A stretch of DNA of 64,000 nucleotides from Terrimonas ginsenosidimutans (GTDB taxonomy: Bacteria > Bacteroidota > Bacteroidia > Chitinophagales > Chitinophagaceae), in the NCBI RefSeq assembly GCF_022012415.1, contig NZ_JAKLTR010000007.1:186001-250000 (forward strand). Reading direction: 5' to 3'. A program made the position numbers and the translations under genes. Below are positions 8,860 through 17,232 of the stretch, one piece after another (the stretch's first letter is position 1; every line of letters starts with the position of its first letter). The notes beneath the pieces are model-generated. The model worked only from the letters and a program-made list of their open reading frames with translations, searched no databases and was not told the origin of the DNA.

Positions 8860-11292
8860 ATGAAATCATTAACCTTATCCTTCTGTTTTATTTTTTCCGT
8901 CATAGGTGCGATGGCTCAAAATACAGGAAAGCTGTCGGGAAATATTTCTAAAGATGGAAAGCCTGCGGAAGGTGCCACCATCAGCCTGCTGCGTGCTAAG
9001 GACTCTGCCGTCGTTAAGCTTTCAACAACAAATAATCAGGGCTCTTATGTTTTTGAGAACATAGCAGGCGGACATTATCTTATTTCCGCTACAGCTGTGG
9101 GGCATTTGAAAGCGTGGTCAGGCAAGATAGAACTCGCACCCAAAGACCCCGTTGTACATGTGCCCTCTCTCACACTGGTCCCGGTTAGTAAGGACCTCGC
9201 CGGTGTAACCGTTTCTTCAAAGCGGCCGCTGGTTGAACAACGGATAGACCGTACCATTGTTAATGTGGAAGCATCCATTACCAACATTGGAACCTCTGCT
9301 TTGGAAGTACTGGAGAAAGCTCCTGGAGTTACCGTTGACCGTGACGGCAATATCAGCCTGAAAGGAAAAGAAGGAGTACTGATCCTGGTGGATGGCCGGC
9401 CAACACAATTAAGCGGGCCAGACCTGGCTAATCTCTTGCGCAACATGAACTCAAGTCAGTTGGATCAGCTCGAGATCATGACCAACCCGCCTGCGAGATA
9501 TGAAGCCGCTGGTACAGCAGGCATTATCAATATTAAAACAAAAAAAGCTATTACCGCTGGCTTCAATGGTTCTGCCAGCGTCGCTTATTCACAAGGAAAG
9601 TATCCAAAAACGAATGAGGGTTTCAATTTCAACTACAGGAACGCAAAATTCAATTTCTTCACCAACCTCAGTCATAATTATCAGAAAAGATTTCAAATAA
9701 TGAATATCGACAGGAATATTCTTGACGATAACAATAATTCCGTTTTGAAGATCTTCAACCAGGTTACAACGAGGAACTCCGCAGGCAATGCCTACAATGC
9801 AAAATTTGGGGTTGATTTCTTTGCGGATAAACGAACAACTTTTGGCGCCGTTGTTAACCTCAATGCGAGACAGATGTCATCCGATAATCCAAATACCACT
9901 CTCATCTCTAATGCTGTAAAACAACTGCAGACCGTAACAGATGCATTTGTCAATACAGAGAGTGCCTGGAAAAGTATCAATGCAAACCTGAACTATCGGA
10001 GAATACTGGACCAAAAGGGAAAGGAGATCACTTCGGATATCGACTTCGTAAAGCATATCACGGACAATGATCTGTTCATGGTGAACTCCTATACTGATGC
10101 CACTGGCAACCCGATCAGTAAAGCGGATACGCTGACAGGATTGTTGCCGCAAGACATAGATGTATATAGCGCTAAAGTGGATTACCTGCATCCTCTCGGC
10201 AAAGACGCAAGATTTGAAGCTGGTATTAAGACCAGCATCGTCAGAACGGATAATAATGCCCGTTATGACAGTGTGCAGTATGGGCAGGTGATCCCCGATC
10301 TGAATCGTAGCAATCACTTCGTGTACCAGGAAAATATCAACGCCGCCTATCTGAACTTAAGCACGCCGCTCTCGAAAAAGATCAGTGCACAGTTTGGCTT
10401 GCGCATGGAAAATACCAATGCTACCGGTCAACAAAAATCAACAGGTGAAAATTTCAGCAGGCATTATACCCAGCTGTTTCCTACTGCGTACTTCCAGTAC
10501 AAGGCAAATGATAAAAACAACTTCGGGGCAAATTTCGGGAGACGGGTGCGCCGGCCAAGTTACCAAAGCCTGAATCCTTTTATCCGTTTTCTTGACAGGT
10601 ACACTTACAGTCAGGGTAACCCCAATCTGAAACCTTCCATCAGTAATAATGTGGAGCTCACACATACCTGGAACAACCAGGTGACGACCACGCTGAACTA
10701 TACCAATGTAAAGGATATTATCCAGGAGGTCATCCAGCAGAAAGGAGAGGAGGCATACAATATGCCGGAGAACGTTTCCTCGCTGAATACATTCGGGCTG
10801 TCGGTGAATGCAAATACGCCCGTTGCCAAATGGTGGACGAGTAACATCAACATTAATGTGAACTATGACAAATACAAAGGTGTGATAAGCAACGACCCGA
10901 TCAGGCTGTCCGCTACCAGTTTTGTAATAAACGGTACACAGCAATTCAAGATCAGCAAAACATTTACCGCGGAATTGAATGGCATGTTCAGGAGCGGGTG
11001 GCTGGAGGGAGTGATACGGGTTAAACCGGTTACGGTCATCGGGGCAGGAGTAAGCCAGCAGGTACTGAAAGGTAAAGGCACTGTCCGCCTGACTGCCCGG
11101 GATATTTTTTACAGTCAAAGGATGAGAGGGAAAAGCCGGTATGCCAATGTAGATGTGAATCTCCGGCAGCGTAGCGAAACGCAAATAGTTACGATCGGCT
11201 TTACATACAATTTCAGCAAAGGGAAAAAGATCGCACCTGTTAAAAGGACGAGTGGCAGCGCAGGGGAAGAACAGAACAGGATAGGGCAGTGA
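8860..11292 (+). CDS. Outer membrane beta-barrel protein (TonB-receptor-like, carboxypeptidase-regulatory N-domain)
   Basis: An 810-residue exported protein. The signal peptide ends near residue 20 (VIGAMAQ). A carboxypeptidase-regulatory-like domain follows (residues about 22-105), then a plug-like domain with the motif VEKAPGVTVDRDGNISLKGKEG-type sequence around residues 150-175, and a ~560-residue barrel whose last strands read QIVTIGFTYNFSKGKK. This architecture is that of the 'outer membrane beta-barrel family protein' group, related to TonB receptors but without a clear TonB box. The gene begins 93 bases after the GntR-ABC operon and precedes a second ABC pair, so the three units may share a role in handling peptides or antimicrobials. 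That grouping is inference. Confidence 0.85.
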   Translation: MKSLTLSFCFIFSVIGAMAQNTGKLSGNISKDGKPAEGATISLLRAKDSAVVKLSTTNNQGSYVFENIAGGHYLISATAVGHLKAWSGKIELAPKDPVVHVPSLTLVPVSKDLAGVTVSSKRPLVEQRIDRTIVNVEASITNIGTSALEVLEKAPGVTVDRDGNISLKGKEGVLILVDGRPTQLSGPDLANLLRNMNSSQLDQLEIMTNPPARYEAAGTAGIINIKTKKAITAGFNGSASVAYSQGKYPKTNEGFNFNYRNAKFNFFTNLSHNYQKRFQIMNIDRNILDDNNNSVLKIFNQVTTRNSAGNAYNAKFGVDFFADKRTTFGAVVNLNARQMSSDNPNTTLISNAVKQLQTVTDAFVNTESAWKSINANLNYRRILDQKGKEITSDIDFVKHITDNDLFMVNSYTDATGNPISKADTLTGLLPQDIDVYSAKVDYLHPLGKDARFEAGIKTSIVRTDNNARYDSVQYGQVIPDLNRSNHFVYQENINAAYLNLSTPLSKKISAQFGLRMENTNATGQQKSTGENFSRHYTQLFPTAYFQYKANDKNNFGANFGRRVRRPSYQSLNPFIRFLDRYTYSQGNPNLKPSISNNVELTHTWNNQVTTTLNYTNVKDIIQEVIQQKGEEAYNMPENVSSLNTFGLSVNANTPVAKWWTSNININVNYDKYKGVISNDPIRLSATSFVINGTQQFKISKTFTAELNGMFRSGWLEGVIRVKPVTVIGAGVSQQVLKGKGTVRLTARDIFYSQRMRGKSRYANVDVNLRQRSETQIVTIGFTYNFSKGKKIAPVKRTSGSAGEEQNRIGQ

Positions 11293-11447
11293 GGTTGGAA
11301 AACCTTGATACCTGATTAGCGTAGTAGTAACGAAGCGGACGCCGCGTTCCATCTACACCAGTAAACTTTTTTGACGCTCCAAACGGCGACAGGCATTGAT
11401 CTGCATGCCTGAGTAGACTTACATTTTATACTATAACAAGCTAAAAA

Positions 11448-12359
11448 ATGAATAATCCAGTTATCAAAACCAATGCGCTGTCTTACTACTATTCCGCCCA
11501 GGAAAAGACCTTGTCAGAGATCAACCTGCAGGTAGAAAGGGGAAGTATCTACGGTTTCCTGGGCCCAAATGGCTCAGGAAAGACGACCACCCTAAGCCTG
11601 ATCCTTGGTTTGCTGGATTCCCCGGATGGCAGCATCGAAATATTCGGGCAGCATCTTCATTCAAACAGGATCGGTGTGCTTAAAAAAATAGGGTCTCTGA
11701 TCGAGTCGCCATCCCTTTACGCTCATTTGACAGCGAAAGAAAATCTGAATGTATACAGGGCTGTGTACGGAGCCTCAAAAGCAAGAGTGGAAGAGGTCCT
11801 GCATATTGTTGGCCTCGGTGACACAGGGAAAAAAACGGTGAAGAAATTTTCCCTGGGTATGAAGCAAAGGTTGTCGATCGCACTGGCGCTTTTACCTGAC
11901 CCGGAACTGCTGATCCTGGACGAACCTTCTAACGGACTTGACCCAGCCGGCATCATTGAACTACGTGAGCTGATCAAAAGACTGAACAGGGAGCACGGCA
12001 TGACGATTGTTATTTCCAGTCACCTTTTAGGTGAAGTAGAAAAAATGGTCTCACACGTCGGGATCATCCTGAAAGGAAAGATGTTATTCCAGGGGACGCT
12101 GTCAGATCTTCAGTCCTTTCAACGAAAGGGGGCGAGACTACTCATAAATACATCCGATAACGAAAAGGCATTTGAACTGCTGCGCGATCATCAACCAGAA
12201 AAAGCAGAAGAGAATGTATCGATCGCTTTCCACGACCTGCAGCAGGTAGCAAATATTACCCGGATACTGACGCAGCACGCACTTGATGTATATCTTGTCT
12301 GTCCTCAGAAAAACGATCTCGAACAATTATTTATTGACCTTACATCTTCCCAGTCATGA
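11448..12359 (+). CDS. ABC exporter ATP-binding protein (BcrA/lantibiotic-immunity-like)
   Basis: A cytoplasmic ATPase of 303 residues. Walker A is GPNGSGKT (about residues 38-45), the signature is FSLGMKQRL (about 134-142), Walker B is LLILDEPSNGLDP (about 153-165) and the switch region reads VISSHLLGEVE. The FSLGMKQRL/SNGLDP combination is typical of drug, bacitracin and lantibiotic self-protection exporters. Its stop overlaps the start of the permease gene (ATGA), so translation is coupled. A short hairpin (AGGCAT/ATGCCT near 11391-11410) precedes the start; no repressor gene is adjacent. Confidence 0.92.
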   Translation: MNNPVIKTNALSYYYSAQEKTLSEINLQVERGSIYGFLGPNGSGKTTTLSLILGLLDSPDGSIEIFGQHLHSNRIGVLKKIGSLIESPSLYAHLTAKENLNVYRAVYGASKARVEEVLHIVGLGDTGKKTVKKFSLGMKQRLSIALALLPDPELLILDEPSNGLDPAGIIELRELIKRLNREHGMTIVISSHLLGEVEKMVSHVGIILKGKMLFQGTLSDLQSFQRKGARLLINTSDNEKAFELLRDHQPEKAEENVSIAFHDLQQVANITRILTQHALDVYLVCPQKNDLEQLFIDLTSSQS

Positions 12360-13126
12360 GCCTGATAATATCTTTTCGTTCAGAAATACTCAAATCAAAA
12401 CGCACGGCAGCCTTTTACTTTACATTAATTGGCGCAGCTGTGATCCCTTTTATTCTATTGATCAATATCATTGCGGATGGCCTGCCCGGGGAAGGAAGGG
12501 CCAGTAAGGATCCGATCAATGCCATGTTCAAGTTATCATCGGATATGACAGGGCTGGCATTGTTTCCCCTGTTTATTGTGCTTATCTGCACGCTTCTTCC
12601 TCAAATAGAATTCAAGAATTCCACCTGGAAGCAAGTGCTCACATCGCCTCAAAAAAAGGAAGATGTCTTTGTAGCCAAGTTTCTGAATATTCATCTCCTG
12701 ATGATCTTGTTCCTGGTCGCCAGTCATCTGTTCATTTGGGTTGTAGTGATTGCCTCACATTTTATCCTTCCCCAGTTCAATATTCTGAATCATTCATTTG
12801 ACGCAAGTAAAGTGCTGCAAGAGAACGTTCATACCTATCTTTCATGCCTGGGTATCTGTGCTGTGCAATTCTGGATCGGGTTAAGATCGCGCAATTTCAT
12901 CGTTCCCATTGCAATCGGCTTAACACTGTGGTTGTTTGGAACCGTGCTGGTGCTTGAATATCATTCATCCGCATCTCCTTATTTTCCCTATTGTTTTCCT
13001 GCCATACGATTTTCTTCGCTGTTCAGTCCCCGGCTCAACCAGGTTGAATGGACCTCATTCGGATATTCGTTCCTGTTCCTTGTCATCGGCTTTATCGATT
13101 TCAGGAGAAGGCGAAAGCTGAAATAG
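12356..13126 (+). CDS. ABC-2 type permease (lantibiotic-immunity/BcrB-like)
   Basis: A 256-residue membrane protein with six predicted helices (about residues 18-40, 60-83, 108-132, 155-172, 178-200 and 230-247). A conserved-looking loop, IEFKNSTWKQVLTSP, follows the second helix; the stretch 'E.rn.TwkqllasP' is characteristic of ABC-2 permeases of the immunity-protein type. The start ATG overlaps the stop of the ATPase gene, which makes this the dedicated membrane half of that exporter. No terminator is evident before the next gene at 13262. Confidence 0.88.
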   Translation: MSLIISFRSEILKSKRTAAFYFTLIGAAVIPFILLINIIADGLPGEGRASKDPINAMFKLSSDMTGLALFPLFIVLICTLLPQIEFKNSTWKQVLTSPQKKEDVFVAKFLNIHLLMILFLVASHLFIWVVVIASHFILPQFNILNHSFDASKVLQENVHTYLSCLGICAVQFWIGLRSRNFIVPIAIGLTLWLFGTVLVLEYHSSASPYFPYCFPAIRFSSLFSPRLNQVEWTSFGYSFLFLVIGFIDFRRRRKLK

Positions 13127-13261
13127 CCGGTAAGCGAAAGCTTCATTTTTACAAAGAAGTACTCCATGTTTCAATAACGGGAATCAGAGAAGATTCAAAG
13201 CAATGTTGTTGCTTCGGATCACTGTGTTCCATCGTTCAGTTTAATTATTTATCCCAAAAAT

Positions 13262-14401
13262 ATGATAAGATCCCTTCGCTCAGATTTTTTCCAGATCAGA
13301 AAGATCTCCTCCCGGTTCGTTCCCATACTGCTGTTATTCACGCCTGCCTGTAATCAACAACCGGAGAAAATCCCATTTGATCGCGAATTGAATACAAAGA
13401 CAGCCACAACTATCAGGGGTAAAGTGAATAACTGGCCTACCGATACCGTCTACTTTGCCACGTTCACCTTCCATTCTCCCTATTCAACCTCCGAAGGTTT
13501 CAAAGTGCTAACGCCGGATAAAACTTTCGACCATGTGTTCGATCAGTCCAATGAGCCATTTATTGTTTTTATAACGCCTGAACGAAAATTTCTCGATCTG
13601 AGACACGATGTGTTATTTGAGAATTTAACTGATAAATATTATAGAGGATATTGCCAGAAATTCTATGATCATCCGATCACAACCTACCTGATAGAGCCGG
13701 GAACGGAAACAGAGGTCAACTTGACAAAGACGAAACGCTACGGTAAGACACTGATTGAATTCTCCAATGCGAATAAATACAACTCTGAATTTTATCAAAC
13801 TACCTTTGATCTGGATAATGCGCTTGATGAAACCCTGGACCCGAGATCTGACGTGAGATTGAAGGATGTAGAAAATATCAATCTCGCCATTGAGAAAATG
13901 AAAAGCAAAGTAGGGGAGTTGTTGACCTTATTAAATAAGGAGCAGCAATATATTAGTCCGTTCCTGTATAATTATACAAAGTCTGAAATTGAATTTGCTG
14001 GCCGGAAGGAATTTCTCAGGTATCTGTTATTGAACAATAAAGAAGAGGTATCAAAAATATTCAGCAATAAAATTCCTGAAGAAATAAGTAATGTTGTTGA
14101 ATTCAATAAAGAAAACCTGGATCATGCCACGATGATCAGCCAGGAGTATAATGAATTCCTTGAGTTATACCTGACTTTTAAGTTCAGCAAGCGGAACAGC
14201 CAACTGATCACTTATAAGGAATTTGACAAGGAAAAGTTTGAGTTTGCTTTGCAGGAGCTTCCGTCCGCATCAAGATATTTTTATTTAGCCAATAATCTTT
14301 TGCATTTGAATAATGGAAAAGAAAAAGAGCTCGCTGACCGGCTCATTGCGCTATATCCCGGAGGGGAGTTGAATGATAAATTACGAGGGAAATATAACTA
14401 A
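13262..14401 (+). CDS. Lipoprotein resembling a TlpA-type disulfide reductase without its thioredoxin domain
   Basis: A 379-residue protein with a long basic n-region and a lipobox LFTPAC (Cys30). An N-terminal beta-domain (TTIRGKVNNWPTDTVYF) is followed by a long helical region and ends DRLIALYPGGELNDKLRGKYN. The layout matches the N-terminal half of Bacteroidota TlpA/AhpC-type thiol-disulfide reductases, which carry a DUF4369-like domain, helices and then a thioredoxin fold starting just after such an 'YPGs...L...KY' segment. Here a stop occurs at that point and no CxxC motif is present or visible downstream. It may be a natural short form or a truncation. An alternative start nearer the hydrophobic core is possible but no better ATG was seen. 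Confidence 0.62.
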   Translation: MIRSLRSDFFQIRKISSRFVPILLLFTPACNQQPEKIPFDRELNTKTATTIRGKVNNWPTDTVYFATFTFHSPYSTSEGFKVLTPDKTFDHVFDQSNEPFIVFITPERKFLDLRHDVLFENLTDKYYRGYCQKFYDHPITTYLIEPGTETEVNLTKTKRYGKTLIEFSNANKYNSEFYQTTFDLDNALDETLDPRSDVRLKDVENINLAIEKMKSKVGELLTLLNKEQQYISPFLYNYTKSEIEFAGRKEFLRYLLLNNKEEVSKIFSNKIPEEISNVVEFNKENLDHATMISQEYNEFLELYLTFKFSKRNSQLITYKEFDKEKFEFALQELPSASRYFYLANNLLHLNNGKEKELADRLIALYPGGELNDKLRGKYN

Positions 14402-14494
14402 CGACCGCGTTACACGAACATCGGTCTCGAAAGGAAGCTTTACGCGACTATGGACCGGCTGTTCTCATCGGTCATTGAATGGCGATTCATAATG

Positions 14495-14556
14495 GGTCTG
14501 CAGGTGTGCTGATGTTTCATAAACGCCCGCCGTTGGAACCTTGCAGACCTGCTTTT
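14495..14556. terminator. Possible bidirectional terminator between convergent genes
   Basis: GGTCTGCA (14495-14502) pairs with TGCAGACC (14542-14549), followed by TGCTTTTTT. The loop of 39 bases is long, so efficiency is doubtful. It lies between the convergent lipoprotein and ATPase genes. The remaining ~200 bases of this gap show nothing else. Confidence 0.4.
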
Positions 14557-14603
14557 TTGATAGAGGTCTTGTCCCTGCATGATTTACCGATCATTTGAAA
14601 AGC

Positions 14604-16637
14604 TCAATGCTCCATCATCTCTTCCAGTATTTCTTCCGGCGTATTTACGCCATTCAGTTCAATGCCTTTTTCCGTTAACTGATGCCTGATCACTTCCTTG
14701 TTAAAGTTCAGATGATCCGCCAGGAAAGAGTGCCGCAGATCGAACAGGGTGAATATATCGTCCCAGGAATAAGCATAGATCTCATAATTGTGTGCGGCTT
14801 TTACGAGGAAGCGGCGGTTTTTTTCTTTCATCGAGTCATACTGTCCCTTCACATATTCATCCACTTTGTTACCGATAATGATGAACTTCCATAGTCGTTT
14901 TTGTGAATTGAATGCATCGTCTGAGCGGATGATCTCCATATAATCCTCTATCTGGCGGATCTGTTCAACCCCGATATCGACCAAGGGACGTTTTAATTCG
15001 ACCATTATATTTTCTTCCATCTGGAGCTCCTGGTCAAACATATCAGGCACCGCACGTTTACGGCAAAGGAACAGGTCGGGTCGCCGGGCGGACATGATCT
15101 TACCATCTTTCCTGCTGCTGCCTTTACCGGGGTTGCCGTTCAGGAAGTCGACATATTTATCATAAAGCTGGTTGAATGCTTCATTGGCGGAAACCAGGTG
15201 ATATTGCTCGCCGAACAGCCAGTAGTTCTCTTCGATCGCTTTTTGCAGATGTCGGATCTCAGAGGTAAATCTTTTCTGATCATATACCAGTGATTTAAGC
15301 AATAGAATGACCCTGTACCGGTCTTCGATCAGAGAAACCATTTTCGTGATATTGGCCATGGTCGTTTTTTGCAGCACCTGGGATAGTTCGTTGCGTTCGG
15401 CAGCGGTCATGGATATGATCCGGCCGATCAGGTCGAGGATCGTTTCCCGTTCGTCTTTTTCCAGTAAGATATTGATGAGCCCAACACTGATCTTCTGTTG
15501 CTCTTTGTTGAGCCCCAGAAATAGTTTCGGCTCAATGCAATAGATCGCTTTTACTACATTGAGCAGGTCTGCCTTGCGTGCCTGATCATACTTGTTTGTT
15601 TTAAATGCAGGGATCACGCCAGACCTTTCATATCCTTCGATCAGCTGGGAAGCAGCTTGTTCGCTAACAAAATTCTTCTGTTTTTCTCTCAGCAGCTTTT
15701 GCAGTCTGGCTGTCAGGCTTTTGAACACAGGAGAGGATCTGGTAGCCGAGCCATCCAGTGTAAGCGATTGTTCTTTATCATTCGGATTGAAGTTGTCAAA
15801 GAATGCAGATTCGACATAGACGCTATGGTTAAATCCGAGTGCATTGTTGTTGAATGATGTCAGCTCTTTGAAAACCTCCGTTTGCCTGCCGTTCAGGAAG
15901 TAGAAGTAAAATTTATCGCCGATCTTTTCCTGCCAGCGGACAAATGTGATGCGGAATGCTGCCAGCTTTTCGTCCTTGTTTACAGCAAACCTGATCGAAT
16001 CGCTTTCGGCGATCAGGGTTTGATAGGAGATAGGTTCTCCATTTATAGAGATCCTGAATTTCTTTTCTTTATTCAATAACAGGAACCACCCGAATTCCTT
16101 CGCGAGGTAGTTGATGAACTCCGGCTTGGAAAACGAGTAGGCTGTTACATCGAACAACTCGTGCAGCCGGACGGTTGTGCCGGTTTCTTTGTTTTTCGAG
16201 ATATGCCTGTTGCCTGTTACATATTTGTTCTTGCTGTTACGGTGGATGTCGATAGTATAATCCAGCAATCTGTCTGATTCAGGATCCCTGAATGTTGTTT
16301 CCCACCTGGCCGAACTGGCAAACGTGGCAAAGGAAAACCGGCCCTTTCCTTTATTACCACGAACAGAAGAGGATGATTTTCTGAATGAGGACTTCTTGAG
16401 CGAATCCATGAAGTTGCCGAAGGTCTGGTTGATCGTATCGAGATCAATTCCCTGTCCATTATCGGCGATGGAGAGGGAAGAGATAAAGTCGAGGCTGTTG
16501 GCGGAAAACTGAATGTCGACATGGGTTGCATTTGCATCAAAGGCATTCCAGATAAATTCTCCCACGGCCGCCATATAGTCTGCAGGAAGACCGGCGGAAT
16601 CGATACCGGTATTGTTGACTGATACGAGTTGTTCCAT
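14604..16637 (-). CDS. GHKL (HSP90/MutL/MORC-like) ATPase fused to a PD-(D/E)XK-like nuclease domain
   Basis: A 677-residue cytoplasmic protein. The N-terminal GHKL ATP-binding fold shows the N-box EFIWNAFDANA (Glu27, Asn31, Asp34), the G1 box DNGQG (Asp59-Gly63) and the G2 loop GNKGKGRFS (94-102). A transducer-like region follows, with YFLNGRQ in the 200s. After a long helical middle, the C-terminal part has RRPDLFL (Asp521), VELKRP (Glu547, Lys549) and EQIRQIEDY (Gln559, Gln562, Tyr566), the spacing and residue set of a PD-(D/E)XK nuclease. ATPases of the prokaryotic MORC/MutL-like group are known to be linked to restriction systems, sometimes with nuclease fusions, so a role in defence or DNA processing is plausible. 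The gene is solitary: no methyltransferase or helicase adjoins it. It has its own promoter with a palindrome. ATPase part sure; nuclease part inferred from motifs. Confidence 0.85.
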   Translation of the reverse strand: MEQLVSVNNTGIDSAGLPADYMAAVGEFIWNAFDANATHVDIQFSANSLDFISSLSIADNGQGIDLDTINQTFGNFMDSLKKSSFRKSSSSVRGNKGKGRFSFATFASSARWETTFRDPESDRLLDYTIDIHRNSKNKYVTGNRHISKNKETGTTVRLHELFDVTAYSFSKPEFINYLAKEFGWFLLLNKEKKFRISINGEPISYQTLIAESDSIRFAVNKDEKLAAFRITFVRWQEKIGDKFYFYFLNGRQTEVFKELTSFNNNALGFNHSVYVESAFFDNFNPNDKEQSLTLDGSATRSSPVFKSLTARLQKLLREKQKNFVSEQAASQLIEGYERSGVIPAFKTNKYDQARKADLLNVVKAIYCIEPKLFLGLNKEQQKISVGLINILLEKDERETILDLIGRIISMTAAERNELSQVLQKTTMANITKMVSLIEDRYRVILLLKSLVYDQKRFTSEIRHLQKAIEENYWLFGEQYHLVSANEAFNQLYDKYVDFLNGNPGKGSSRKDGKIMSARRPDLFLCRKRAVPDMFDQELQMEENIMVELKRPLVDIGVEQIRQIEDYMEIIRSDDAFNSQKRLWKFIIIGNKVDEYVKGQYDSMKEKNRRFLVKAAHNYEIYAYSWDDIFTLFDLRHSFLADHLNFNKEVIRHQLTEKGIELNGVNTPEEILEEMMEH

Positions 16638-16665
16638 ACTTCACTTTCCGTTTTTGATCGGGTAG

Positions 16666-16689
16666 TAAAGATACTAAAATATTTAGTAT
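16666..16689 (-). promoter_or_regulatory. Promoter box and palindromic operator for the GHKL ATPase gene
   Basis: On the minus strand, TATCTTTA (16673 down to 16666) matches the -7 consensus TAnnTTTG in all but the last base and lies 28 bases before the start codon. Partly overlapping it is an inverted repeat, ATACTAAA (16671-16678) and TTTAGTAT (16682-16689), with 3 bases between. A protein bound there would cover the core promoter. No regulator gene is adjacent, so its binding partner is unknown. Confidence 0.6.
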
Positions 16690-17232
16690 TCTAGGGCTCG
16701 AGGAACCTTCCGGTATCTGGAAATAAATAGTTTGAATTTCAATAGATTACATTTGTGTATTGTTCCTGGGCGATGATTTTGGTTCTGAATGCCTGATCAT
16801 TTTCGGGGATGAGGTGTCGCAGGCGTACCGGCTTCTGACCTGTCTGCCTTGGCTTTTTTGTAACGGAAGATCATTGCCAGCCATTAGCCCATGTAGCAGA
16901 TCAGCCTTTTCTTTTTGTTTTTGGGAAACGATCATGATGGCTTCAACTCGACCCGATCAGTTGCTTGCAGACGGCAGTTATTGGTCGTAGAGATCTTTTC
17001 TTATCATTCTCATCGAATGTACCTGTTTAATAAGGAGGAGGAATGACCTGTTAACCACTATGCTATGTTTTTCGTATTTAACCTCGCTAACATACCTGCC
17101 GGGGAAGCTCTGACCGGCGCATGCACCTGTTCAAACACACGCAAATGCTGTATTAATTATAACAGCTGAAGGCGCAGGAACTTTATTTCCTATCTTTAAA
17201 AGTTCGCAACTCTGCATCGAAAAAAGGAATCT
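16690..17232. other. Divergent intergenic region
   Basis: More than 500 bases separate the ATPase gene and the histidine kinase. Short frames exist on both strands (for example 16747-16935 minus, with coding-like MIVSQKQKEKADLL), but none has a recognisable product and they overlap each other. TATCTTTA at 17191-17198 is a plausible -7 box for the kinase gene, 35 bases before its start. Nothing else was recognised. Confidence 0.45.

Noticed and set aside
10438-11352. 304-codon open frame antisense to the outer-membrane barrel gene
   Set aside because: Opposite strand of a clear family member; the product has no coherent domain.
16747-16990. Short overlapping frames on both strands upstream of the histidine kinase
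   Set aside because: They overlap each other, lack recognisable products and lie where a divergent promoter region is expected.
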